Shown piece after piece: positions 55,298 through 64,000 of a stretch of 64,000 nucleotides of DNA (positions are counted from its first letter, which is position 1; the number at the start of each line of letters is the position of its first letter). The notes beneath the pieces are model-generated. The model did no database searches. It was not told the DNA's origin and was given only the letters and a program-made list of their open reading frames with translations. The DNA is taken from contig CM045751.1 in assembly GCA_024760905.1 (NCBI GenBank), forward strand, positions 6,151,001 through 6,215,000, read 5' to 3'. This DNA is from Plotosus lineatus. Its lineage: Eukaryota > Chordata > Actinopteri > Siluriformes > Plotosidae. Made by a program: the position numbers and the translations under genes.

Positions 55298-55929
55298 TGC
55301 TGATTGGCTGTTACTGTATGTGTCACAATGCTGATTGGCTGTTACTGTATGTATCACGATGCTGTCTGGCTGTTACTGTGTGTGTCATGACTGTATGTAT
55401 CACGATGCTGATTGGTTGTTACTGTATGTATCACGATGCTGATTAGTTGTTACTGTGTATATCATGACTGTATGTATCACGATGCTGTCTGGCTGTTACT
55501 GTGTATATCATGACTGTATGTATCATGATGCTGATTGGCTGTTACTGTGTATATCATGACTGTGTGTATCACGATGCTGATTGGCTGTTACTATGTATAT
55601 CATGACTGTATTTATCACGATGCTGATTGGCTGTTACTGTGTATATCGTGACTGTATGTATTATGATGCTGATTGGCTGTTACTGTGTATATCATGACAG
55701 TATGTATCACGATGCTGATTGGCTGTTACTGTGTATATCATGACTGTATAGATCACGATGCTGATTGGCTGTTACTGTATGTATCACAATGATGATTTGC
55801 CGTTACTCTATGTATCACGATGCTGATTGGCCGTTACTGTATGTATCATGACTGTAAATATCACGATGCTGTCTGGCTGCTACTCTGTGTATCACGACTG
55901 TATGTATCACGATGCTGATTGGCTGTTAC
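55298..55929 (+). repeat. Minisatellite with CCAAT-bearing units
   Basis: Units GCTGATTGGCTGTTACTGTA plus TGTATCACGAT (31 bases) and a longer form with an inserted GTATATCATGACTG (46 bases) alternate, about 15 units in all. Most units carry ATTGG, the reverse of CCAAT. It sits between SINE B copies. Confidence 0.9.
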
Positions 55930-56145
55930 TTTAACAGTCCAAAAACACGTACAATTAGCTGTTCCAAATTACTCCTAACTGTGATCATGAATTTGAGTAT
56001 GAATGGGGCTGTGTGTTTTTGGCCCTGTAATGGTCCGCGGTCCTTTTCCGGGTGTATCCTACCTTCACCCTGTGTTGACTGAGATAGGCTGCAGTCTCCA
56101 TGTGACCCAAACAGGACTAAGCAGTTCAGCAAATGAGTGAGTGAG
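55930..56145 (+). repeat. SINE family B, 3' half
   Basis: AACAGTCCAAAAACACGTAC, GCTGTTCCAAATTACTCC, GTGTTGACTGAGATAGGC. Its 5' half is replaced by the minisatellite. Confidence 0.75.
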
Positions 56146-56164
56146 TATATTGAATGATTCATGG

Positions 56165-56485
56165 AAATAGATGTTCCACGCATTCATCCGAATTCGGGTT
56201 GTTGGGAGACCGGCACCTGTCTCAGACGACTCTGGGTGAAGGCAGGGTACACGATGAACAGCTTGGCAGACCGTTGAAGGGCTAACACATACACACACTC
56301 ACTCTCTCTCAAACCTCGGATGGATTTGGAACAGCCAATCAGCCTACTGTGTATGTTTTGGGGCTGCGGGAGGAAACTGGAGCAACCGGAGGAACCGACA
56401 CACAAGCAAAGAAAGGGAGCATATGAAAACTCCACACAAACCTCCAACGCCAGGAATCGAACTCCACGACCGTGCCACCCTGTGC
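56165..56485 (-). repeat. SINE family B
   Basis: GGATTTGGAACAGCCAATCA, GGGGCTGCGGGAGGAAAC, GGAATCGAACTCC. It forms an inverted pair with the preceding copy, spaced about 20 bases. Confidence 0.8.
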
Positions 56486-57010
56486 GAGATATTAAAATGT
56501 ATTTTTGGTTATATTTTTAATGATTATATCCAAAGTAAACATGTATTCATAGCGTTCTCAGGCAGGCGTATGGCATTCATAAACTAGTAATATATTTTAA
56601 TACAAGTTATTTTACTTGGAACATAAACACATGCTGCTGTACAAGACACATCACTCATGTATAAAAGGTATTTTACTTTTACTTTCTATACTGCACAACA
56701 GTAGAAGTGCTTTCAGAAACACCCCAACCGTGGAATCACTAACACGCACGTGTGTCTTGAGTGACTCGGTATGGAGAAATGATCAAATTACAACAGCAAA
56801 GCAAAATTCCGAAATCCAGCAATTTTACACACTGAACTTTCCCACGTGTTCTATACACAAAAACACGACATTAACGCACAGTCCATTTTCGCATATAGAA
56901 CTCGGGGACCTTTAACAGTCTGAGACTGACACAGGTTTAATCAGATTGGCCTTGTGCTGAGAATCAGTGGGTGGCTTTCCATGAATTATTATCCGAATAT
57001 TCCTTTCATC
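56486..57010. other. Single-copy stretch, no gene recognised
   Basis: The 99-residue frame at 56616-56915 has no known domain. Confidence 0.35.
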
Positions 57011-57012
57011 CA

Positions 57013-57336
57013 TTCATTCATTTTATGAACCACTTAATCTCAATCAGGGTTGCGGGGAGGCTGACGCCCATCTCAGCCGACACCGGGTGAGGACAGAGTA
57101 CACACCGGACAGTTCGCCAGGCCATCACAGGGTGGAATCTGCACCTCCTCTTGTCAAAAGTTAGCAATGGTTCTTTTACAGCCTCTCACCATAGACAGTG
57201 AGAGAGACATGGCCGGCCTTTGATAACAAAGTCAGCTGCACTGGGTGGACAGTGACAACCCGCTTGAGAGTGGGACTCGAACCCCCAACCTTAGGATCAG
57301 TGATCCAGCACCTTCACCACGAGGTCACCATTGCAT
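57013..57336 (-). repeat. SINE family A with AATTAGG-type tail
   Basis: Tail CACTTAATCTCAATCAGGG, body GACAGTGAGAGAGACATGG, inverted B-box GGACTCGAACCCCC. Confidence 0.85.
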
Positions 57337-57344
57337 ACATATCG

Positions 57345-57697
57345 ACATATGCCAATCTCAGCCCACTCTGGATGAGGACGGGGTGCACCCTAAACAGCCT
57401 TCAAGGCCAACACACTTGCAACCATTCGCACTCATCTGCCCATCTCAGTCGACTCTGGGTGAGGGCCATTGCAGGGTAAAAACACACTGACGGTTATGCA
57501 GCTACTCTTGACAAAAGTCAGCAATGATTCTTTTTCCTGAACCTCACAGCAAAGACAGTGAGAGACATAGCCGGCCTTTGATAACCCAGTCAGTGGCACT
57601 GGGGGGACGACGATGGCAGTGACAACCTGTTGAGAGTGTGGCTTGAACCTCCAACCTTCGGATCAGCGATCCAGCACCTTTACCACCAGTGCCCTCC
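57345..57697 (-). repeat. SINE B tail fused to SINE A
   Basis: The first ~85 bases (CCTAAACAGCCTTCAAGGCC, ACACACTTGCAACCATTCGC) are family B. From CATCTCAGTCGACTCTGGG on it is family A with body and head (GCTTGAACCTCC). Either two fragments in succession or a recombinant. Confidence 0.65.
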
Positions 57698-57996
57698 ATA
57701 TTCCTTTTAGAATCAGTATAAAATTCTCAATCGTATACAAACAAGTCATGGTTGCGGTGGGCGTTTAAAAATTTCGATAAACCAATCACGGTGAAATGTA
57801 AGTGATTGAATCGGAATGCTTCCTGGCTGCATTTTCCCCTCCTCGATTGGCCTGATGGACATGCATGGAGTACATGGAATAAATGCATAATTCTTACTCA
57901 TGGAGATCTTGCGTATTTCTTCCAACTCAATTCACATCAGTAAGCACCTGCCATTATCTGATTATTAATGAAAGTTCATTCAAACAAAATACCACG
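57698..57996. other. Unassigned single-copy stretch
   Basis: Nothing recognised. Confidence 0.3.
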
Positions 57997-57997
57997 A

Positions 57998-58195
57998 CAA
58001 GTGGGGCAGTGTTCACTCATCAGAAAGTTGGAGGTTCAAACCTCAGTCCCACCAATTTGCCACTGTTGGGCCCTTGAACAAAGCCCGGAAGCCTCATCTG
58101 CATAGTTTTACAAATGAGTTTAAAATGAATAAACAGAGTAAGTCACTTTGAATCAGGGCATCTGCCAAACGCCGTAAATGTAAATAATGTCAAAT
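57998..58195 (+). repeat. SINE family E
   Basis: GGAGGTTCAAACCTCAGTCC (B-box-like), CACTGTTGGGCCCTTGAAC, GTAAGTCACTTTGAATCAGG and GCATCTGCCAAACGCCG then GTAAATGTAAAT. The 3' end matches, inverted, the fragments at 43728 and 43938. A widespread fish SINE type. Confidence 0.7.
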
Positions 58196-58334
58196 TTGTG
58201 TGAAAGGAATATTTCAATACAGAAAGCCACCTGAAAACTAATTCTGATGTAAAGTCTTATTATTCATCACCTCTACATCAAGCTTTCCTTAAAATAGGTA
58301 TTTAAATAAAACCGGGACAGTTCGGATAAACGGG

Positions 58335-58672
58335 GCATGTGGTGGTCTAGTGGTATAAGGCGCCGGATCGCTGATCCAAAGGTTGGGGGTTCGAGTCCCA
58401 CTCTCCACAAGGTTGTCACTGTCCCCCCCCCAATGCAGCTAACTGGGTTATCAAAGGCCGGCCATGTCTCTCACTGTCTATGGCGAGAGGTTCATGTAAA
58501 AGAACCATTGCTGCCTTTCGACAAGAGTAGCTGCAGAGCCGTCGGCGTGTTTCTGCCCTGCGATGGCCTGGCGAGCTGTCCAGGGTGTACTATGCCCTCG
58601 CCCGAAGTTGGCTGGGATGGGCGCCAGCCTCCCCGCGACCCTAATTAGGATTAAGCGGTTACAGAAAATGAA
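58335..58672 (+). repeat. SINE family A with AATTAGG-type tail, reference copy
   Basis: Full length: head with GGTGGTCTAGTGGTATAAGG and GGTTCGAGTCCC, body AACTGGGTTATCAAAGGCC and CTCTCACTGTCTATGGCG, common phrase CGTCGGCGTGTTTC, then tail TGCGATGGCCTGGCGAGC and CCTAATTAGGATTAAGCGG. Least diverged copy with this tail. Confidence 0.92.
58345..58398 (+). promoter_or_regulatory. Internal pol III promoter words (A-box and B-box) of SINE A
   Basis: TGGTCTAGTGG resembles the tRNA A-box and GGTTCGAGTCC (58388-58398) fits the B-box consensus exactly. Spacing is tRNA-like. The words suggest the copy could be transcribed by RNA polymerase III; activity is not shown. Confidence 0.6.
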
Positions 58673-58744
58673 CGGAACAGTTTGGATAAAATACATTGGA
58701 TAGAATACATTGGACAGATTGGATAAAATACTCCTCACCTCTTA

Positions 58745-58960
58745 ATTGGTCTCTTCAGGACAGCCCGGTTTCCTCCTACAGTCCAAAGCCTTGTACATCA
58801 GAATATAACTGGGTGTTTCAAAATGCCCTGAAATATAAGTGTGAATGGTTGTGTGTGTTGGTCATGTGATGGTCTGGTGATCTGTTCAGATCCCCTGCGT
58901 TGGGCCTGCCCAGAATTGGCTGGGATTGACGTAGTTGGCGTGAGATTGACGAGCCATAAT
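58745..58960 (+). repeat. SINE family B, 3' half
   Basis: TCCTCCTACAGTCCAAAGCC, GTTGTGTGTGTTGGTCATG, CCAGAATTGGCTGGGATTG. Confidence 0.7.
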
Positions 58961-59008
58961 CCGAATCCATTCCAAAATATTATTATTATTATTATAAATA
59001 ATAATAAT

Positions 59009-59338
59009 GGGCAATGGTGGGCTGATGGTAAAAGGTGCTAGATCGCTGATCCTAAGGTCGAGTCCCACTCTCCAGAAAGTTGTCACTGTCCACCCAGTGT
59101 GGCTAACTGGGTTATCAAAGACCGGCCAAGTCTCTCACTGTCTCTGGTGAGAGGTTGATGGAAAAGAACCATTGCTGACTTTCGTAAAGAGTAGCTGCAT
59201 AACGGTCAGCGTGTTTCCTCCCCTTGCTAAAGGGTTGTGTCAGGAGGGGCATCCGACGTAAAAACCTGTGCCAAATCAAACATGCGATGATTCGCTGTGG
59301 CGAGCCCCGGAAAAAGGGAACGAACAGCCGAAAGGAAA
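59009..59338 (+). repeat. SINE family A with RTE-type tail, reference copy
   Basis: Head GGTGGGCTGATGGTAAAAGG, body as at 58335, common phrase CGGTCAGCGTGTTTCC, then CTAAAGGGTTGTGTCAGG, GGCATCCGACGTAAAAACC, GATGATTCGCTGTGGCGAG and CAGCCGAAAGG. It lies only 340 bases from the start of a copy with the other tail. Confidence 0.92.
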
Positions 59339-59562
59339 ACAAAAAAACAACAACAATAATAATATCATTGATAATATAATTATTTTTATAATAATAATAA
59401 AAATAAAGCATATAAACATGGCAAGTGAATAAAAAATTAGATAATGTAGAATTTTTATTCTATATTCTAAAGTTTTTTTCAGGGAGCGTTTTATTCAAAT
59501 TCTACATTGGATATGCGATAAAATTAATAGATAGAACAAATTATTGATTTTAGACGGTCAGG
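59339..59562. other. AT-rich stretch with (AAT)n words
   Basis: ATAATAATAATA-like runs. Nothing else recognised. Confidence 0.5.
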
Positions 59563-59564
59563 GT

Positions 59565-59855
59565 TGCTTTGGATTGCGAGTCTATCCCAGGAACAGAGAG
59601 AATCCGTCCCAGATGGCAGCTAGTCCATATCAAATCCAGTCCATTTCACACCTAGAGGCGATGTAGAGGTGCCAATCTACCTATTAGCGTGGTTTTGCAG
59701 TTGGAAGAAACAGGAGAGAGTCTGGAAGGAAGCCACACAGACAAGAGGAGAACATGCAAAAAACCCTACACAGGCATTAACCCGAGCCCGAGATCAAACG
59801 AACCCCTGAAGCTGTGAGGCAGTAATGCTACCCGCTGTGCCAGGACATAGTATGA
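59565..59855 (-). repeat. SINE related to family B, different tail
   Basis: GGTTGCTTTGGATTGCGAG, CATTTCACACCTAGAGGCG, GAGAACATGCAAAAAACCC, GATCAAACGAACCCC and AAGCTGTGAGGCAG. The head and middle follow the family B plan; the tail side lacks AATTAGG. Confidence 0.65.
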
Positions 59856-60410
59856 TTTACTGTAATCCATAAACATAAACAGAATTTCACCATGCAGCTG
59901 AATGCTGGAGCATTAAGGAGGCAGCCATCTTGAAAAAAAAAAAATGAAAAAAAAATCACTTTGTTCTTTGGTGCCATTTGGCTTCAATCCCAGCATCCTG
60001 AAGTTTAAAGGCAGAATTGTACCATTTGTGCTTGAAACTTAAATCCGAACATGCAGACTCATCCTATTTAAAAAGTAAAATTACAAAGCAACAAACTAAT
60101 TTGGGTGAAATAAGCGACCATTACTTGTTAGCTCAAGTGCAAAAGCTAAAGACGCGAAATGTCAGACACCAAAACACGCCGATCCTGATTGACATTTGCT
60201 CTAATGACACAATTTTGCAAATTAAACTTTTGTGAGCCGTCCGTTTAAGTGCGCCGTGAGTCAGACAGAGTGTGTAAGCGCGTGGAGACGTTAGTTCTAC
60301 GTCTAAACTGTGCCTCATTTACACACAATCTTTTCATTATTATCGCCTCAACATACAACACACTCAGTGAATTACAGCAAATGTGTTTGCATTGGATGCT
60401 GAAGCTGTAA
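59856..60410. other. Single-copy stretch, no gene recognised
   Basis: No repeat similarity apart from short A-runs near 59934-59956. A 72-residue frame at 60017-60235 has no known domain. Confidence 0.35.
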
Positions 60411-60412
60411 AA

Positions 60413-60418
60413 CACACA

Positions 60419-60461
<43 letters not shown>

Positions 60462-60481
60462 GCACGCACGCACGCACGCAC
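60413..60481. repeat. (CA)n followed by (GCAC)n
   Basis: CA run passing into a GCAC run of about six units. Confidence 0.95.
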
Positions 60482-60489
60482 GTACATAG

Positions 60490-61440
60490 CGTAGACAAGG
60501 CACCAGACCACCTCTAAAGTCAGGACCACCTCAAGGTTTTCCGTCGGAGGCTCACAGAAGTTCTCGAGCTATAATGCTTTAATTGCTATGGGACTGGAAG
60601 GCTAATAAGCTTTCTAAATCGGGCTGCTTTTATTTGTTTTGTTTTTGACTCGCGGCTAGAAGGGAAAATGCAGCCGCTCTAATTGGAACGCTGTCATTAG
60701 GAGATATTCGGTATTAAAGTTTCTTCCTCCAGTAATAGTTTTGCGGATTTCTTTATTACCGAATCGCGTTCCCCTTGTCGAAGCGACTTCAAGGAGGAAG
60801 TTATTTAAACCCAATATAAAAGTGTCATAAAACGCAGTCGTCGCTCACCAGTGTCCGGATTCTGAGCTGTGGTAATGAAATGTGGCCCTCTATTTTCTTA
60901 CTCCATCACTGATACCTACTGCTGGAGTTTGTGTTTAAATCAAGTTTCGGGAGAGTCAGTGGCTTTTATAATGGAGACCAGATGACCTTTTAACGTAATA
61001 AGCATTCGGGGTTTTTCTTCTTCTTCTTCTTCTTCGTCTTGAATTTTCCGAACACTAATGTGACCTTCATGCTTTCTGCCCCGTGCTCAATAGGCTTCAA
61101 TGTTAGTTAGTGAAACATTAATACAATGCACGCTGTATGTGCTGTAAATGATCTCGATCTCCGTGAGGATGTTTATATATAAAATAGAAAAGTACTGTAA
61201 TTGCAGCATCGACTAACATTCTGGCGAATACTTCACCACGTTCCCCATGTGCTTTTAAGTAACGTGATAATGTGCAAACTGCAGGTCGGTCAAGCGAGAC
61301 ATAAAACATTTTGTCAAGGATATTGTTATTTTTTCTTTTAATATGAGAGGTGTTTGATTGCAGAACCCTGGAGAAGAAATACTGCACAACTGAGCTGTAA
61401 CTGAAGATGAAAACATGGCACAAATCATACATTTTAAGAT
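60490..61440. other. Low-copy stretch, candidate conserved non-coding DNA
   Basis: 60560-60860 contains AATGCTTTAATTGCTATGGG, GGCTAATAAGCTTTCTAAAT, GCCGCTCTAATTGGAACGC and TTTCTTTATTACCGAATCGC. It is free of repeats; a (TTC)n run lies at 61016-61036. No exon structure recognised. Function is inferred only from the look of the sequence. Confidence 0.4.
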
Positions 61441-61444
61441 CTTA

Positions 61445-61932
61445 GAATAGACATACCCAACTCACATTGCACCCGACCTCTATAGCCCCTCCCACAGGTG
61501 GCGGGTCAATGGGAGGGCGGACCTATGTCTCCTTTTCGGGCTGGGCCCGCCCCGGCTCCATGCGCAAAAGCCCGACCAGCAGGCGCTTGCCTTTGAGCCC
61601 CACCCTCATACCTGGCTCCGGGGTGGGGGGTGGGGGTGGGGGTCCCAGTGACCCACATCCGGGCAAGGGAAATTGTGTCCTTGTTGTCCTTTTATTTGTC
61701 ATCGAGGTCTTCTGAAACACACTTCGTCTGGACCTTCACCTAGGACCCGTTTGCCTTGGGTGACCCTACCAGAGGCATAATGCCCCAGACAAAATAGCTC
61801 CTAGGGTCATTCGGACATGCAAACCCCTCCACCACGATAAGGTGGCGATTCAAAGAGGGGAGTCTGGACCTCATTGCTTAGGTTGTTGCCCCCGCGACCC
61901 GACCTCGGAATAAGCGGAAGAAGATTATGATG
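61445..61932 (+). repeat. Long GC-rich interspersed fish repeat
   Basis: AGCCCCTCCCACAGGTGGCG, CTTTTCGGGCTGGGCCCG, GCCTTTGAGCCCCACC, CCTTGGGTGACCCTACC, CCCCTCCACCACGATAAGG and tail CGACCTCGGAATAAGCGG then AAGAAGATTATGATGATG. It is a repeat common to many fish genomes with a tail like that of non-LTR elements. The partial copy at 1-76 belongs to the same family. The frame across it is not expected to be a host gene. Confidence 0.75.
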
Positions 61933-61964
61933 ATGACGACTAGAAATATCCAAAAGAGGTAAAC

Positions 61965-62225
61965 GGTGGCATAGGTTAGCACGTCAGCCTTACATCTAGA
62001 AGGTCCTGGGTTCAAGCGCCTGGTACTCTGATTTCCCTCCAAAGACAGGCAGCTAGGCTAATTGGGCGTTCAGTGTTGCCCCTAGTTGTGGATGTGGGTG
62101 TAATTGGTTAAGTGTGGCCCTGTGATGGTCTGTGAGCTGTTTAGAGTGCACACTTCCTTACCCAGGGATGGCTGAAATAGGTAGTAGCCACCCTGTGGCC
62201 TTAATAGCGTAAATAAGTGCAGTAA
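61965..62225 (+). repeat. SINE family B
   Basis: GGTGGCATAGGTTAGCACGT, AGAAGGTCCTGGGTTCAAG, GGCTAATTGGGCGTTC, and a degraded tail. The middle is shortened. Confidence 0.75.
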
Positions 62226-62438
62226 ATGAGATTGTGCGACCACAGAAAAGTTAGAGTTGAACGGTTTTTATAATAATTGTTCCATCCGACCACATTATGT
62301 TCACAGAACAAGATAAAAAAAAAAACACAAACATGTGACACAAATCATTTGCATCAGTTATTTATTTATTTATTTATTATTGGTAGCTACCTGGTCACGG
62401 AATCCGTGATTTAACATTAACGTATTAGTTTGTTTATG
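62226..62438. other. Unassigned AT-rich stretch
   Basis: (TTTA)n-like run near 62360-62380. Nothing else recognised. Confidence 0.35.
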
Positions 62439-62439
62439 T

Positions 62440-62755
62440 TCAACCACAGGCCATGTCCACCTCACAGTAAGAATGTCCTGGTTCCATTCCCGGGCCCAGG
62501 GCGTTTTTGTGTGGAGTTTGCATGTTCACCGTGCTTGCATGGGTTTCCTCAGTATACTCTGGTTTCCTCCTACAGTCCAAAAAAACCCCAAACCCTTGTA
62601 CAGTAGGCTAACTGGCTGTTTCAAATTGACCCTGTTTGTTTGTGATTTGGCCCTGCAATGGTCTGGCAAGCTGTTCAAGATGTACTCTGATTTTGCCCAG
62701 AGTCGGCTGAGATGGGCGCCAGTCCCAATGCTCACTGAGCCAGAATTTAAAAAGG
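62440..62755 (+). repeat. SINE family B
   Basis: CACCTCACAGTAAGAATGTC, GTGTGGAGTTTGCATGTTC, CTGTTTCAAATTGACCC, GCCCAGAGTCGGCTGAGATG; tail degraded. Confidence 0.8.
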
Positions 62756-62756
62756 T

Positions 62757-64000
62757 TCTTACTTGAAGTCTGCACAATGTTTGTTTCTTGGCGGGAGCGG
62801 TTTCTTACCTCTTCTAGATATAAATAGTTGCATTTGTTGTCTGAGTCCAGTGCCCGTCGAGTTGGAAGTCAGAGACGGGATCCAAACAAAATGGAGCACT
62901 TTGCGTCCAACGTTGTGTTTTCTTCTAATTGAATTTGTAGTAATTAGCATTGGAGCAAAGTGTGACATGTTCACGAAATCTTTCAAACGGAGGTGTCGCA
63001 GATATAAGTTTTGTCATTGACACTCAAAACAGGTCCAGATCCCGTCACCTGTTTCCGAACATAAAGGCACCAGCATCTCAATTAACACCTTGTCTCTGTA
63101 TATGTAGTGTCAGGGGGACGGCACATCCGCGCAACAAGACCTCAATCAACACGGTGTCACCCGCATGTGAGAATGAACAACGTGCATCTCGCTCGGCTCC
63201 TTTTTCCCAAAAAACTAACACTTTTCTTTCTAATTGGAACAGTTCCGATGTGAGGTGTGGCGTAGCGCGATATGTAATCGGAAATTTTGATCGAATGGAT
63301 TGTCGAAAACACAGTCGCAGCGCTCAATCCATACGTTCTCATTGTTGTTTTGTTTTTTCAGCTGATGATGGGAATGAATCTGACACTTTATAGATCTCTA
63401 CTTTTGCCTCATATTAAGTTCAGCACTCGTTTCGTGTTTGACCTGCTCCAGGAAAAACCCCTCCTCCCTGCCGAGGAACGCAGGAGCCTCAGTTTTCATC
63501 TTTGGTTGTTCCATCTGAACCCGCTTCCACTGATGAGCCAGAGTCGAGAAAGCGCAGGCCCCAAATAAAAGGCGAGGCTGACAAAGATTGATGGGTGAGC
63601 GCTTTCCCTGATTCGCTGATTAAACCCATCAATCTATATGCAGAGGAGTTGTCCAATGCAAATGGATCCAATCTGCCGAAACAGAGTGGTATTGTCTGCG
63701 TTTTATGGGGAGTGCCAAAGTTAGATGCAGTAGGATTGGCAGCTCGGGCTCGTCTCTGGAAATAGCGCCGCAGGAGTCCGCCGTCAAAGGTTGTCCGGCG
63801 CTAATGGACAAACTATTACGCATGATGATATTCATCCATGGAGGGGTCATTAATTATTTGCAGTTTTGCAGCGGGAAAACGCGCCATCCAACAGAATAAT
63901 GAAGGTAAATCGGTTCCTGTTATGGTAAGCTCCACTATCAGGCTCCTTTATGGCCTTCATGCTGAGGAGACTATTAGGTCTATTCATAAGGTATCATTCT
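62757..64000. other. Low-copy stretch, strong candidate conserved non-coding DNA
   Basis: About 1.2 kb free of all repeats seen in the window and of balanced composition. Landmarks: TTCTTCTAATTGAATTTGTA, GTAGTAATTAGCATTGGAGC, an inverted pair AGATTGATGGGT (63585-63596) and ACCCATCAATCT (63624-63635), octamer ATGCAAAT at 63656-63663, and GGGGTCATTAATTATTTGCA. No frame shows a known domain. Enhancer function is inference. Confidence 0.4.

Noticed and set aside
55298..55929. CRISPR-like array
   Set aside because: Units are contiguous tandem repeats without unique spacers, in a vertebrate-type context.
58337..58648. 103-residue frame over SINE A; tRNA gene possibility for the head
   Set aside because: Translation of a SINE. 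The tRNA-like head keeps the A- and B-boxes but does not form a complete tRNA with acceptor stem and is fused to the SINE body, so it is not called as a tRNA gene.
61467..61720. Glycine/proline-rich frames in GC-rich segment
   Set aside because: The segment is an interspersed repeat with a second copy at the window start.

Overview
The window looks like repeat-dense, gene-poor DNA from a ray-finned fish, most likely a teleost. The basis is the repeats: tRNA-derived SINEs whose tail matches the DANA/Mermaid type of zebrafish and relatives, an RTE-clade (Expander-like) LINE whose 3' end is shared with those SINEs, a fish-type Tc1 element whose ends share the GTTGGGACAC motif, and hAT, piggyBac-like and pogo/Tigger-like DNA transposons. 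Long (TA)n and (TG)n tracts are typical of such genomes. The species cannot be named from the sequence. No complete host protein-coding gene, rRNA, true tRNA gene or CRISPR array was found. Almost all open frames are chance frames in microsatellites or repeats. The two with family-level evidence are the reverse transcriptase of a LINE (44523-46368, minus, frameshifted) and the N-terminus of a Tigger-like transposase (18701-18791).

Layout: 1-2.5 kb holds a repeat fragment, a low-copy stretch and a CAGA-rich tract. 2.56-4.05 kb is a piggyBac-like element with a pogo-type MITE nested inside. 4.7-7.6 kb is a SINE cluster with a SINE split by two later insertions, one of them an unusual TTCCG-rich TIR element. 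7.6-9.9 kb is mostly single-copy and resembles conserved non-coding DNA. 9.9-12.4 kb: SINEs, a MITE, a Tc1 deletion derivative. 12.4-17 kb: mostly single-copy AT-rich DNA plus a second TTCCG element. 17-21.7 kb: microsatellites, Tigger fragments, two MITEs in tandem. 21.7-24.9 kb: single-copy stretches with SINEs. 25-30.3 kb: paired copies of an unnamed repeat begin, then a LINE fragment, Tigger elements carrying SINEs, a MITE, and a third TTCCG element. 30.4-31.8 kb: conserved-looking single-copy DNA. 32-33.8 kb: SINE, hAT and LINE 3' end. 34-43 kb: single-copy stretches, MITEs, a fresh LINE insertion, and a hAT foldback inserted into a LINE. 44.5-46.4 kb: the longest LINE. 46.4-59.9 kb: dense SINEs and MITEs, a CCAAT-rich minisatellite, and (TG)n tracts. 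60.4-64 kb: conserved-looking single-copy DNA with one long interspersed repeat and two SINEs.

How the pieces relate: the SINE family called A here exists in two forms that share the tRNA-like head and body but differ in the 3' tail. One tail matches the terminal part of the RTE LINE in this window. The other is the AATTAGGATTAAGCGG tail also carried by SINE family B, which resembles tails of fish L2-type elements. The insertion order can be read at several loci from target-site duplications: LINE then hAT at 41.5-42.0 kb, MITE then SINE at 38.3-39.1 and 53.1-53.8 kb, piggyBac-like element then MITE at 2.6-4.05 kb. Candidate regulatory stretches are called only by appearance (low-copy, AT/homeobox-like motifs, absence of repeats) and need comparison with other fish genomes. 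Family labels A-E are local names. Boundaries of old repeats are approximate, within about 10-20 bases, unless a duplication is stated.
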